DNA from: Chromatiaceae bacterium | GTDB taxonomy: Bacteria > Pseudomonadota > Gammaproteobacteria > Chromatiales > Chromatiaceae | Direction of reading: 5' to 3' | NCBI GenBank assembly: GCA_022340805.1 | Contig: JAJDNF010000008.1 | Location: 1-36,112 of the forward strand | Length of the DNA stretch: 36,112 nt | Shown here: in pieces, positions 1 to 8,126 of the stretch | Layout of the letters: each line of letters opens with the position of its first letter | Position numbering within the stretch: the first letter of the stretch is position 1 | Translations under genes and position numbers: made by a program | The notes under the pieces: generated by a model | Seen by the model: the letters and a program-made list of their open reading frames with translations, nothing else | Databases searched by the model: none | Told to the model about the DNA's origin: nothing

Positions 1-789
1 GTCCTTAAAGCCGAGCAGGGCCTTGGCCAGTTCGTTGGTCTTGGCGTGGCCGGCGAGCAGGACGCCGAGTGCCAGTGCGCCGAGGTCGGCCTTGATCCCG
101 AGCACTTCAAACAACGTCGCCCCGACCAGCGGAATCAGCCAGCCCATCAGGATCAGCAGTTCACCGTGTCCGACCTTTTCGAGTATCGCGAGCAACAGGG
201 GGCGTAGCGGGATCAGGCCGAGCAGCAGCAATGCCCAGCCGCTGGGTACCTTGCCGGCCGAGACGGCGATGAACACCACGGCAAAGATGTCCTGCACGAT
301 CAGCAGACCGATCGCGGTACGGCCGTGAATCGCGCCCATCTCGCCGCGTGCCTCGAACACCTTGACCGCGAAAACGGTGCTCGAGAAGCTCAACGCGAAG
401 CCGATCAGCAGTGCAGTCGACCACGGCATGGCCGCGAACATGCCCAGGCCCAGCATCGCCAGCAGGCCGATCATGCCGGCGACCATGGCGCTGGTCGCCA
501 GCATGTGCAGCGTGGCGGTTGCCCAGACCACGGGTGCGGCCAGGTCCTTCAGGTGCAGCTTCAGGCCGATCGTGAACAGCAACAGCGTGACGCCGAGGTC
601 GGCGACCTGCTGCAGCATCGCGGTAGTCTGCATGCCGAGTCCGCCGAGTACGAAGCCGGCCGCGAGGAACCCCATCAGCGGCGGCAGACCGACCAGGCGG
701 GCGAGCAGCCCGAGGACGAATGCGACGGCGAGCGGCAGCAGGTAGGAGATCTGGATGGCTAAATGATCGATCGGCGCCAGGAGTTCCAT
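1..789 (-). CDS. CPA2-family (Kef-type) cation:proton antiporter, N-terminal part, cut by window edge
   Basis: Reading leftward from an ATG at 789 gives 263 open codons running off the window edge, so the C-terminus is missing. The protein is a chain of hydrophobic segments starting MELLAPIDHLAIQ. It carries hallmarks of monovalent cation:proton antiporter-2 proteins: LLLFTIGLKLHLKDL near residue 70, then a GFALSFSSTVFAVK segment and GRTAIGLLIVQDIFAVV near 155-170. CPA2 members exchange K+ or Na+ for H+ in the inner membrane; Kef-type members add a cytoplasmic RCK domain, which cannot be judged here. The start is fixed by an in-frame TAG directly before the ATG; no strong ribosome site is visible. 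It follows the DUF3299 gene on the same strand after about 200 bp in which I see no gene. The family call is firm; substrate and regulation are unknown. Confidence 0.88.
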   Translation of the reverse strand, partial: MELLAPIDHLAIQISYLLPLAVAFVLGLLARLVGLPPLMGFLAAGFVLGGLGMQTTAMLQQVADLGVTLLLFTIGLKLHLKDLAAPVVWATATLHMLATSAMVAGMIGLLAMLGLGMFAAMPWSTALLIGFALSFSSTVFAVKVFEARGEMGAIHGRTAIGLLIVQDIFAVVFIAVSAGKVPSGWALLLLGLIPLRPLLLAILEKVGHGELLILMGWLIPLVGATLFEVLGIKADLGALALGVLLAGHAKTNELAKALLGFKD

Positions 790-991
790 CTACAGCATCG
801 CATGGCCAAAGACGCGGCCGATGATCGCACGAACCACGCTGATTATCGAAGTCCCGTGCGGTGCGCCGCAGACTGCCCCACACCTGGATCGTTTCGCTGC
901 CGCGCGAACCCATCGGCGCCTACAGCTGGACCCCGTTGCGACCACTGGCCAGGGCCCACGACATGCCGGCGTCCCTCGGCCCGGACGCGGG

Positions 992-1648
992 CTATTCGTA
1001 GGGCTCGATCCGGCTGGCATACAGGGTATACCCAGCCTCGGCGACGTCGTTTTCGATGCGCTTGACGCTCATGGTCCCGGTGACCCAGACCACGTCGAAC
1101 AGTTCGGGTCTGGTCCCTTTACCGGCCTCGGTAATCACATACACGGTCTGATTCGCGGGAGGCGGTGGCACGTGGATACAGGCGCCGTAGTAGGGGACCA
1201 GCAGGAACCGCGTGGTCTCCTTGGCATCGGCCTCTACCGGCACCACGAAACCGGGCAGTTTGACCTCGACGCCGTCGAGGTCGTCGCGTGCCGGCGCCTT
1301 GTCCATCAGGTCTTTCAGCTTGGCCATGAACTCCGCGGCTCGCGGGTCGTCGTCGGCCATCTCGTCCACCTTGTACTCACTGAACAGCCTGTCCGCTGAG
1401 AAGTCGTCCGGCATCAGCGCGTCCCACTCCAGCTCACGCGGTGTACCCGCGCCGCCGCCAGCCGGGTCGTCCGCGGTCGAGGCCGGACTGACCGGCTGCG
1501 CGGGCCCGCGCAGGTCGGTCGCTGCCGGTGCCGCGCTGGTGGTCGCCTGGGGCGGCGCGCCGACGTTCGGCGGATGGTCCTCGGAGCAGGCGCCAAGCAG
1601 TGACGCCGCGGCGAGTGAGACGATCAACAGACGCAGATCTATGGACAT
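992..1648 (-). CDS. DUF3299-family lipoprotein
   Basis: This encodes a 218-aa probable lipoprotein. A short hydrophobic signal runs to the lipobox LLGAC, placing the lipidated Cys at residue 21. A Pro/Ala/Thr-rich linker follows, and the conserved part starts around residue 70. The segment LPGFVVPVEAD, followed by FLLVPYYGACIHVPPPP, is the signature I associate with DUF3299 proteins, whose function is not established. I chose the ATG at 1648 over the in-frame TTG at 1651 because a GGAAGG site lies 6 nt before the ATG. The gene is divergent from feoA and followed on the same strand by the antiporter. The role is unknown; lipidation and a periplasmic location are inferred from the signal. Confidence 0.82.
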   Translation of the reverse strand: MSIDLRLLIVSLAAASLLGACSEDHPPNVGAPPQATTSAAPAATDLRGPAQPVSPASTADDPAGGGAGTPRELEWDALMPDDFSADRLFSEYKVDEMADDDPRAAEFMAKLKDLMDKAPARDDLDGVEVKLPGFVVPVEADAKETTRFLLVPYYGACIHVPPPPANQTVYVITEAGKGTRPELFDVVWVTGTMSVKRIENDVAEAGYTLYASRIEPYE

Positions 1649-1843
1649 CAATAACCTTCCGGCAGACGACGGGTAGCAGGGATGGGGCCGTCGGCGCCGC
1701 GCCGCGGGCCGGCCGGCTCCGGGCTGCAGGGTAACGTAAGCACGGAGCCATGGCAGCCCTGCGAAGGTCGATGGTGTGGCAGCCGTGGTCTTGGCCGCAA
1801 TGCCCGGCGGCTGATTTTTTTCACTCGAGCCCAGGATTCAGTG

Positions 1844-1872
1844 TTTACTAATATTTGGCGCCGTTATATGCT
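1844..1872 (+). promoter_or_regulatory. Candidate sigma-70 promoter for feoABC
   Basis: TTTACT (1844-1849) and TATGCT (1867-1872) are separated by 17 nt and each match the sigma-70 consensus at 4 of 6 positions. They lie in an AT-richer pocket of an otherwise GC-rich divergent region. The predicted transcription start would fall inside the Fur-like site just downstream. This is pattern matching only. Confidence 0.4.
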
Positions 1873-1880
1873 TTGTTATC

Positions 1881-1899
1881 GCGAATGGTTCTCATTAAA
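1881..1899. promoter_or_regulatory. Fur-box-like operator upstream of feoA
   Basis: GCGAATGGTTCTCATTAAA matches the 19-bp Fur consensus GATAATGATAATCATTATC at 12 positions, including the AAT and CATT parts of the two arms. It sits between the candidate promoter and the feoA start codon, where a bound repressor would block transcription. Fur control of feo operons is well established in gammaproteobacteria; binding here is inferred. Confidence 0.42.
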
Positions 1900-1909
1900 G
1901 GGCTTTGCC

Positions 1910-2143
1910 GTGTCCCGTGTCGTGCCTGTCAGTGAATTGATGATCGGTCAGCGCCTGCGCCTGGTGCGGGTCGATGGCGGCCATCGACTGCAGCGTCGCC
2001 TGCTCGCGCTCGGCCTGAGCATTGGCGGCGAGGCCGAACTGGTACAACGGCGCGGCGGCGGGGTGGTGCTCGCGCGCGGTGCGAATCGCGTCGCGATCGG
2101 TGAGGGCGTCGCGCACAAATTGTTTGCCGAGGTGTTGGACTGA
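1910..2143 (+). CDS. feoA: Ferrous iron transport protein A (FeoA)
   Basis: FeoA is a small cytosolic SH3-like protein that assists FeoB in Fe2+ uptake. The conserved part reads [12 protein letters not shown], then [11 protein letters not shown], and ends [14 protein letters not shown], as expected for the family. I chose the GTG at 1910 because an AAAGGG site lies 7 nt before it and it yields a typical 77-aa protein. The same frame stays open upstream to 1682, but that extension has low-complexity, non-family sequence and crosses the promoter region. The TGA stop overlaps the feoB start (TGATG), which suggests translational coupling. A Fur-like site lies directly upstream. Confidence 0.88.
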   Translation: MSRVVPVSELMIGQRLRLVRVDGGHRLQRRLLALGLSIGGEAELVQRRGGGVVLARGANRVAIGEGVAHKLFAEVLD

Positions 2144-4509
2144 TGGGCGGGTGTTGTTCAGAAACGGCCCCCTGCGAGGGTGGGCGCAACGGTAGGGGCG
2201 GTCCTTCGCCGGAGCGCGGCGACCACGCAGTGTTGACGGTCGCGATCGCCGGCAATCCCAACTGCGGCAAGTCGGCGCTGTTCAATGCCCTGACCGGTAT
2301 ACGCCAGAAGACCGGCAATTGGCCCGGTGTCACGGTCGAACGCAAGGCCGGTCGCAGTCGCATCGACGGCCGCGAGGTGACGGTGGTGGATCTGCCCGGG
2401 ATCTACTCTTTCGACGCCGCATCACTCGACGAGCAGGTCACGCGTGATTACCTGCTGTCGCGCGAGGCGGATCTGGTGATCGACGTGGTCGACGCGGCCA
2501 ATCTCGAGCGCAACCTGTACTTCACCGTTCAGCTGCTCGAGATGGGCGTGCCGCTGGTCGTGGCGCTCAACATGATGGACGTGGCGCGCAAGCGCGGCAT
2601 CCATATCGACGCAGCCGAACTGTCGCGGCGGCTGGGCTGCCCGGTGGTGCCGATCGTTGCGACCACCGAAGAGGGCATGAGCGAGCTCAAGGCGCGCGTG
2701 CTGGCGGTTGCGGACAACCGCCAGGCGCCGGGTTTCCCGCTCGCGCTCGACGAGGCCGTTGAGCAGGCGCTGTTGCGCCTGATGCCGCTGCTCGACGATG
2801 CCGCAGAGATCAATCGCCGCTGGCTGGCTCTGAAGCTGCTGGAAGGTGACGGCGAAGGCGGCCTGTCGGCCGAGACGGCGGAATCGGTCGTGCAGATACG
2901 TCACTGGGTTGGCGAGCGCTATGGCAAGGACGTCGGCCTGGCGATCGCCGACAGCCGCTATACCCATGCGCACCTTCTGGCACGAGCGGTGTCGAATGAG
3001 TCGAAGGCTGGCCAGCGCACACTGAGTGACCGCATCGACCGTCTGGTACTCGGACGCTGGAGCGGGGTACCGATCTTCCTGTTCGTGATGTATCTGATGT
3101 TCCTGTTTACGATCAACATCGGTGGTGCCTTCATCGACTTCTTCGACGGCATCGCCGGCGCACTGTTCGTCGATGGCTTCGGCGAGTTGATCACCGCGTC
3201 CGGTGGACCGGCCTGGCTGCGCATGCTGCTGGCCGACGGTGCCGGGGCCGGGTTACAGGTGGTCGCCACCTTTATCCCGATCATCACGGCGCTGTACCTG
3301 TTCCTGTCCGTGCTCGAAGACTCGGGCTACATGGCGCGCGCCGCATTCGTGATGGATCGTTCGATGCGTGCGATCGGCCTGCCCGGCAAGGCCTTCGTGC
3401 CGCTGATCGTCGGCTTCGGCTGCAACGTCCCGGCGATCATGGCCACCCGTACGCTGGAGAACGAGCGCGAGCGCAAACTGACGATCCTGATGAATCCGTT
3501 CATGTCGTGCGGGGCACGCCTGCCGGTGTACGCACTGTTTGCGGCGGCCTTTTTTCCGAACTCCGGGCAAAACGTGGTTTTCGCGCTGTATCTGACCGGG
3601 ATCGCAGTGGCGATCCTGACCGGTCTGACGATGAAGCGCTCGCTGCTGCCGGGTACCAGCAGCGGCTTCATGATGGAACTGCCTCCGTATCACCTGCCGA
3701 CCCTGCGCGGTGTGATGCTGCGCGCCTGGGACCGCGTCAGGCTGTTCGTCAAGGAGGCCGGCCAGGTGATCGTGGTGATGGTCATCGCGCTCAATCTGCT
3801 CGGTTCGCTGGGCACCGACGGTTCGGTCGGCAATCAGGACAGCGAGCACTCGGTGTTGAGCGAGACGGCCCGCCTGGTGACGCCGGCGTTCGCCCCTATG
3901 GGTGTGCGCGAGGACAACTGGCCGGCCGTGGTCGGCATATTCTCCGGGATCCTCGCCAAAGAGGTGGTCGTTGGCACCCTCGACAGTCTATACAGCCGCG
4001 TTGGCGAGGCCGGGGTGTCCGCCGGGCAGGCACCTTTCGATATTTGGCAACGCCTGCAGGATGCGGCGGATACCGTGCCGGCCAACCTGGCAAAGGTGTC
4101 CGAGGCATTGCTCGACCCGCTCGGGCTGGGCAGCGTCAGCACCCCCGAGCATGCTGCCCCCGGTATCAATGACAAGGTGTTCGGCGCGATGCACGCGCGC
4201 TTCGACGGCCAGATTGGGGCCTTTGCCTACCTGCTGTTCGTTCTGCTGTATTTCCCCTGTGCGGCGACCATCGGCGTCATCCGGCGCGAGACCGGTACCG
4301 CCTGGGCTGCGTTTGTCGCCGCCTGGACGACCGGGGTGGCGTACATGACGGCCACGATCTACTACCAGGCCGCGACCTACAGCGCCCACCCGGTGAGTTC
4401 GCTGGCCTGGATCGTCGGCCTGTTCGCGATATTCTTGGCGACCGTTATCGCGCTGCGGATTTGGGCGCGCCGCAACGCGCCACAGGCCGAACAACTCGAC
4501 TGGGCATAG
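2143..4509 (+). CDS. feoB: Ferrous iron transport protein B (FeoB), GTP-dependent inner-membrane transporter
   Basis: FeoB is the membrane permease for Fe2+ and has a cytosolic GTPase-like domain. The 788-aa product shows G1 GNPNCGKS at residues 37-44, G3 DLPG, G4 NMMD and a G5-like ATTEEGM. A helical spacer and many membrane segments follow, including the conserved gate region [14 protein letters not shown] and [13 protein letters not shown]. Before the G domain there is an extension of about 30 residues with three cysteines (C4, C5, C11), absent from minimal FeoB proteins; Cys-rich N-termini occur in some FeoB families. The ATG overlaps the feoA stop by 1 nt. A later GTG at residue 30 would drop the extension, but the coupled ATG is more likely. 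feoC starts 2 nt after the stop. Confidence 0.96.
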   Translation: MGGCCSETAPCEGGRNGRGGPSPERGDHAVLTVAIAGNPNCGKSALFNALTGIRQKTGNWPGVTVERKAGRSRIDGREVTVVDLPGIYSFDAASLDEQVTRDYLLSREADLVIDVVDAANLERNLYFTVQLLEMGVPLVVALNMMDVARKRGIHIDAAELSRRLGCPVVPIVATTEEGMSELKARVLAVADNRQAPGFPLALDEAVEQALLRLMPLLDDAAEINRRWLALKLLEGDGEGGLSAETAESVVQIRHWVGERYGKDVGLAIADSRYTHAHLLARAVSNESKAGQRTLSDRIDRLVLGRWSGVPIFLFVMYLMFLFTINIGGAFIDFFDGIAGALFVDGFGELITASGGPAWLRMLLADGAGAGLQVVATFIPIITALYLFLSVLEDSGYMARAAFVMDRSMRAIGLPGKAFVPLIVGFGCNVPAIMATRTLENERERKLTILMNPFMSCGARLPVYALFAAAFFPNSGQNVVFALYLTGIAVAILTGLTMKRSLLPGTSSGFMMELPPYHLPTLRGVMLRAWDRVRLFVKEAGQVIVVMVIALNLLGSLGTDGSVGNQDSEHSVLSETARLVTPAFAPMGVREDNWPAVVGIFSGILAKEVVVGTLDSLYSRVGEAGVSAGQAPFDIWQRLQDAADTVPANLAKVSEALLDPLGLGSVSTPEHAAPGINDKVFGAMHARFDGQIGAFAYLLFVLLYFPCAATIGVIRRETGTAWAAFVAAWTTGVAYMTATIYYQAATYSAHPVSSLAWIVGLFAIFLATVIALRIWARRNAPQAEQLDWA

Positions 4510-4511
4510 CC

Positions 4512-4784
4512 ATGATCCTGACACGCATCCTCGACTATCTGTCTGCGCACCAGGCCGCCGGGATCGGCGAACTGGCGGGGGCTGTCGGTTCGACGCCGGA
4601 CGCGGTGCGCAGCATGCTGGACACCTTGCAGCGTCGCGGGCTGGTCCATCCGGTCAGACCCGGTAGTGCTTGTGGGACGAGCTGCCGGCAGTGCAGCCAG
4701 CCGGGGACCGAGATCTACGCGCCGGGTCCGGCACCCGAGCCCGGCGTCGCGACCACCCCCTGTCAGCCGATAAGCTGGCGCTGA
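4512..4784 (+). CDS. feoC: FeoC-like winged-helix protein with C-terminal cysteine cluster
   Basis: This 90-aa protein begins MILTRILDYLSAHQ. It has a small winged-helix fold pattern: a LAGAVGSTPDAVRSMLDTL helix-turn-helix-like stretch, then RRGLVHPV as the wing. A cysteine group C54-x3-C58-x2-C61 follows, with a further Cys at 84. FeoC proteins of gammaproteobacteria carry such cysteines, which bind an oxygen-sensitive Fe-S cluster in Klebsiella FeoC and affect FeoB stability. It lies 2 nt after feoB in the same operon. The frame is open upstream inside feoB, but the ATG at 4512 gives the family length. The tail beyond residue 65 is Pro-rich and not conserved as far as I can tell. Confidence 0.8.
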   Translation: MILTRILDYLSAHQAAGIGELAGAVGSTPDAVRSMLDTLQRRGLVHPVRPGSACGTSCRQCSQPGTEIYAPGPAPEPGVATTPCQPISWR

Positions 4785-4831
4785 GCGGCGGGGCAGTGCT
4801 CGGCACCCGCGGCCCCGGGGCTAGCTGTCTG

Positions 4832-4883
4832 GGCCTGCCTGTGCCGGCGTCGGTGACCGTCGCCAGGGGCAGGCACGCAGGCC
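4832..4883. terminator. Large imperfect hairpin between convergent feoC and the peptidase gene
   Basis: GGCCTGC (4832-4838) pairs with GCAGGCC (4877-4883), GTGCC (4841-4845) with GGCAC (4872-4876), and an inner GGCG/CGCC (4846-4849 with 4861-4864) continues the stem. It sits between two converging genes, the expected place for a shared terminator. No U-tract follows on either side, so intrinsic termination is uncertain. Confidence 0.4.
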
Positions 4884-4888
4884 GTCTG

Positions 4889-7012
4889 TCAGTCCTCACC
4901 TCCGAGCACCGGCCGCGCCGGCAGGCGCAGCGGCACCGGTGTCTCACTCAGCTGGCGGCTGAGCTGCGAGTGCGTCGAGTCCAGCGCATCGGCCAGTTGT
5001 TTGTTGCCGTTCGGGTCGAATAGCAGGCGGCCGTAGCTACCGTAGTGCGGCAGCTTGCGCGCGAGTGCCTGTATCGCCTGCGTGCTGGCAGCGCCGATGA
5101 AGCCGGTGGTGACCCCCTGCGCATCGCTGCTGACCAGTACGACGCTGCTCTCGGCCGCCGGATAGCGGACCTGGCCGATCGACACCTCGCGGTCCCCCAG
5201 CGCCTGGTCGTCGCGCGCGAAACCGGCGCGTGCCCCGTCCAGCAGGGCGTTGTCCCAACCCAGCAGGATGCGGTCGGCACCGGCTTCGACGGTGTGCGCG
5301 GCGCTGTCGTCGATCACCGCCAGGGCCGGGTAAAGCTGCTGCCAGGTCGCGGCGAGATCGCGCCAGGCCGCGCGCATCTCCGCCGGCGCCGCGCCGGGCA
5401 CGACCAGCCAGGCCTTCTTGCTGCCGAACAGGCGGTTGAGAGCGGGCGGCTGCTCGGTCGGATCGAGATAGCGGAGCACGTCGTACTCCGGGTCGATGTC
5501 GACGCGCAGCGGTCGCCGGTCGAAACGGTAGCTGAGGCGCGTGTTGCGCGCCGAGATATGCGCCAGCTCACGTCTCGCGATGGTCTCGCCGTCGAGCGTG
5601 ATCCATACCGGCAGGTCGAATTCGAACGGCGCCTGCTGCCCCTGGTCGATGTCCATGGTCAACTCCCAGGCGTCGTCGTGCCTGACCAGTGCGGCGCCCT
5701 GCAGGCGGATCTGCGGCGCGCCGGTGCGCTCCAGCCAGGGCATAAGGCGTTGCGCGAGCGCGTCGTCCGGCGCCGTGATCGCGCGGATCGCCGCGGCGAA
5801 GCCGACGCGCGTGAAACGATGCCGCTGCCACAACTGGCGCAGTCCGTCCACGAACGCTGCGTCGCCCAAGGTGTTGCGCAGCATGTGGAACAGCATCAGT
5901 GACTTGCTGTAACCGATCGACTGGCTGGCGTCGTTGTGCCGGCTGACAAAGCCGAGCAGTGCTTGATCGCCGCCCTCGGCGGCGAAATTGCTATAGCGCT
6001 GAAGGGCCTTGAGACGATACTGATCGCCCTTGCCGGCGCGCTCCTGCATCCAGTGGTCGGAAAGATAGGCCGTCAGTCCCTCGCTCCAGTTGCCCTTGGC
6101 ATAGTCCACCCATACCCCGTTGCCCCACCAGTTGTGCAGGATCTCGTGTGGCAGCGAGGTATACGGGATGAACGGCAGACGCATTACGCGCGCGCCGAGC
6201 AGCGTGAACGAGGGCATGCCGAAGCCGGTCTCCCAACGGTTCTCGACCACCGCGAACTTGGCGTAGGGGTAGTCGCCGATCATGCGGCTGTAATGGTCGA
6301 TGTAGCCGCCCATCAGGTCCAGATAGTGCTGGGCCAGCGCCGGGTCGTCGTCGAGCAGCCAGACCGAGAGCTCGACGGTGCCGTGGCGACGCGCATGCCG
6401 GGTGAAACGCCCGGCGATCAGATACAGGTCGTCATGCGGCAGCGTGCTTGTCCAGGTCATGGAGCCATCGGACCGCGTGCTGCGCTCGCCGATGCTGACG
6501 GCCTGCCAGCCCTCGGGTAAGGTCACATGCATGCGGACCGCGCCAAGATCGCGATCGAACAGCGGGTACCAGGCACTGGCACCGTCGAGGTAGACGCCGT
6601 GCGCCGAGAGCGTGCCCTGCGGCATGTCGCCGAGGCCGCGGCGCGCGGAAAACCGGGGTTTTCCGTGGTAATGCAACTGCAGGGTGTCGCCGGCGGTCTG
6701 CAGGGTGATGCGGTAAGTGTTGCGCAGGCCGTCGGCCGAGGTGTCGATCCGCTGCAATGCGCCGTCTTGGCTGGTCACCGTCAGGCCGGCGTTGAGGACG
6801 AACTCGAGGTGCGTGCGCGGCTCGCCCAGGCCGATGTGGTCGTCGACCTCGATCTCCCCGGAATCCGGGGCCACCAGGACCGTCATGTCGTGTGCCAGCC
6901 CGGCGCCCGACGCACACAGAGGGAAAGCAATGATGCTGAGGCACAGTATTAACAGGACCGGCAGGCGGCTGGCAAATGGCTTCGCGGCCACGATGCTGGG
7001 CGGGGTGTGCAT
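4889..7012 (-). CDS. Secreted M1-family (gluzincin) metallopeptidase
   Basis: This encodes about 707 aa with an N-terminal export signal (hydrophobic run LPVLLILCLSIIAF). An all-beta domain precedes the zinc site HEILH at residues 289-293; the next Glu ligand comes 18 residues after the second His (NWSEGL), one less than in PepN. The sequence before the site, GFGMPSFTLLG, replaces the classical GAMEN exopeptidase motif. M1 enzymes remove N-terminal residues; this divergent secreted subgroup is poorly characterised, so substrate is unknown. Downstream the protein has a long alpha/beta region without a motif I recognise. The ATG at 7012 keeps the signal peptide intact. An ATG at 7051 and a GTG at 6988 are alternatives; none has a strong ribosome site. 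Its start overlaps the divergent ChaN-PDZ gene. Confidence 0.85.
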   Translation of the reverse strand: MHTPPSIVAAKPFASRLPVLLILCLSIIAFPLCASGAGLAHDMTVLVAPDSGEIEVDDHIGLGEPRTHLEFVLNAGLTVTSQDGALQRIDTSADGLRNTYRITLQTAGDTLQLHYHGKPRFSARRGLGDMPQGTLSAHGVYLDGASAWYPLFDRDLGAVRMHVTLPEGWQAVSIGERSTRSDGSMTWTSTLPHDDLYLIAGRFTRHARRHGTVELSVWLLDDDPALAQHYLDLMGGYIDHYSRMIGDYPYAKFAVVENRWETGFGMPSFTLLGARVMRLPFIPYTSLPHEILHNWWGNGVWVDYAKGNWSEGLTAYLSDHWMQERAGKGDQYRLKALQRYSNFAAEGGDQALLGFVSRHNDASQSIGYSKSLMLFHMLRNTLGDAAFVDGLRQLWQRHRFTRVGFAAAIRAITAPDDALAQRLMPWLERTGAPQIRLQGAALVRHDDAWELTMDIDQGQQAPFEFDLPVWITLDGETIARRELAHISARNTRLSYRFDRRPLRVDIDPEYDVLRYLDPTEQPPALNRLFGSKKAWLVVPGAAPAEMRAAWRDLAATWQQLYPALAVIDDSAAHTVEAGADRILLGWDNALLDGARAGFARDDQALGDREVSIGQVRYPAAESSVVLVSSDAQGVTTGFIGAASTQAIQALARKLPHYGSYGRLLFDPNGNKQLADALDSTHSQLSRQLSETPVPLRLPARPVLGGED

Positions 7013-8114
7013 GGTTTCAGGCGCCGTGGCTGGAGTGGAACAGGTGAGCATGGCACCGATTGTTGTCGAATCGGCGAAATCTGCAACCCTGCCGCAGCTG
7101 ATGAGGAAACTGGCCGCGGAGCGCCTGATCTATGTCGGCGAGACGCATACGGCCCTGGCGGATCATCAGCTGCAGCTCGAGGTGCTGCGCGGCATGGCCG
7201 AGCGCCCGGCGGGTCTGGCACTCGGGGTCGAGTGGTTTCAGAAGCGTTTCCAGCCCGTGCTCGACGACTACCTGGCCGGCAGGATCGACGAGGCAGAGAT
7301 GCTGCGCCGCACCGAATACTACGAGCGCTGGCGTTTCGATTACCGGCTGTATCGTCCGATCGTCCGGTTTGCCAAGGAACACGCTATCCCAATCGTCGCG
7401 CTGAACGCCTCGCGCGAACTCACCAGCGAGATTCGCCGGGTCGGCATCAACGACTTGCCGGCCGAGCTGCGCGAGGAGCTCCCGGACAGCTACGACCTCG
7501 GCGACAAGGACTATGAAGAATTGCTGCGTGAAATGTTCGACTTGCACCCGTCGGGTGATGGGCAGTTTCAACGCTTCCACGAGGTGCAACTGACCTGGGA
7601 TGAATCCATGGCGCAGGCGGTCAGCGAATATCTCAATTCAGATCCACAGCACCGCATGCTGGTTCTCGCCGGCCGTGGGCACATCGCCGGCCGCTATGGA
7701 ATACCCAATCGGGTCGCCCGCCGCACCGGGGTCCCAGGAAAGACCATAGCGAGTTTCAATCCATCGGGAGGCAAGTTCAACACGGCCGAATACCTGGTGC
7801 TGGCGAACGAGCAGTCATTGCCGTCGGCGGGGCTGATGCAGGTCATGCTCGATGAGCGCGACGCGGGGGTGTTCATCAGCGGCTTCAGCAACGGCAGTCC
7901 GGCCGAGGCAGCCGGGGCGAAGAAGGGTGACCTGATCCGCAGCATAAACGGCACCGCTGTCGAACATTTCGCCGACGTGAAGATCGCGCTTATCGATCAG
8001 CCACCCGGCGCCGAGATCGAACTCGACCTGCAGCGCTCCGGCCTGTTCGGCCGGGAGCGCGCCATCACGCTGAAGTTCAAGCTCTCTGGCGAGCATGTTT
8101 CGCCGCATCCATGA
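6930..8114 (+). CDS. ChaN-family haem/iron-associated protein with C-terminal PDZ domain
   Basis: This encodes a 394-aa exported protein. The signal-like N-terminus ends in an Ala-rich GAVAG. The ChaN domain (about residues 55-290) starts LPQLMRKLAAERLIYVGETHTALADH and includes LVLAGRGHIAGRYGIP near its end. ChaN of Campylobacter is a haem-binding outer-membrane lipoprotein. From about residue 300 comes a PDZ domain: GVFISGFSNGSPAEAAG, then KKGDLIRSINGTAV. The start at 6930 is supported by AGAGGG 6 nt upstream; the frame is open further back to 6717, but that part lies antisense within the peptidase gene. No lipobox is apparent. It lies near feoABC, so an iron or haem role is plausible but inferred. 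It converges on glgP with a 12-nt gap. Confidence 0.82.
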   Translation: MMLRHSINRTGRRLANGFAATMLGGVCMVSGAVAGVEQVSMAPIVVESAKSATLPQLMRKLAAERLIYVGETHTALADHQLQLEVLRGMAERPAGLALGVEWFQKRFQPVLDDYLAGRIDEAEMLRRTEYYERWRFDYRLYRPIVRFAKEHAIPIVALNASRELTSEIRRVGINDLPAELREELPDSYDLGDKDYEELLREMFDLHPSGDGQFQRFHEVQLTWDESMAQAVSEYLNSDPQHRMLVLAGRGHIAGRYGIPNRVARRTGVPGKTIASFNPSGGKFNTAEYLVLANEQSLPSAGLMQVMLDERDAGVFISGFSNGSPAEAAGAKKGDLIRSINGTAVEHFADVKIALIDQPPGAEIELDLQRSGLFGRERAITLKFKLSGEHVSPHP

Positions 8115-8126
8115 TCCGCGGTCCGT

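Noticed and set aside
790..1020. A 76-codon minus frame between the antiporter and the DUF3299 gene
   Set aside because: It overlaps the end of the DUF3299 gene, is Arg/Cys/Ser-rich without any pattern, and has no ribosome site.
6717..8114. A longer version of the ChaN-PDZ gene starting at 6717
   Set aside because: The extra 71 residues lie antisense to the peptidase and are not family sequence; AGAGGG before 6930 supports the shorter start.
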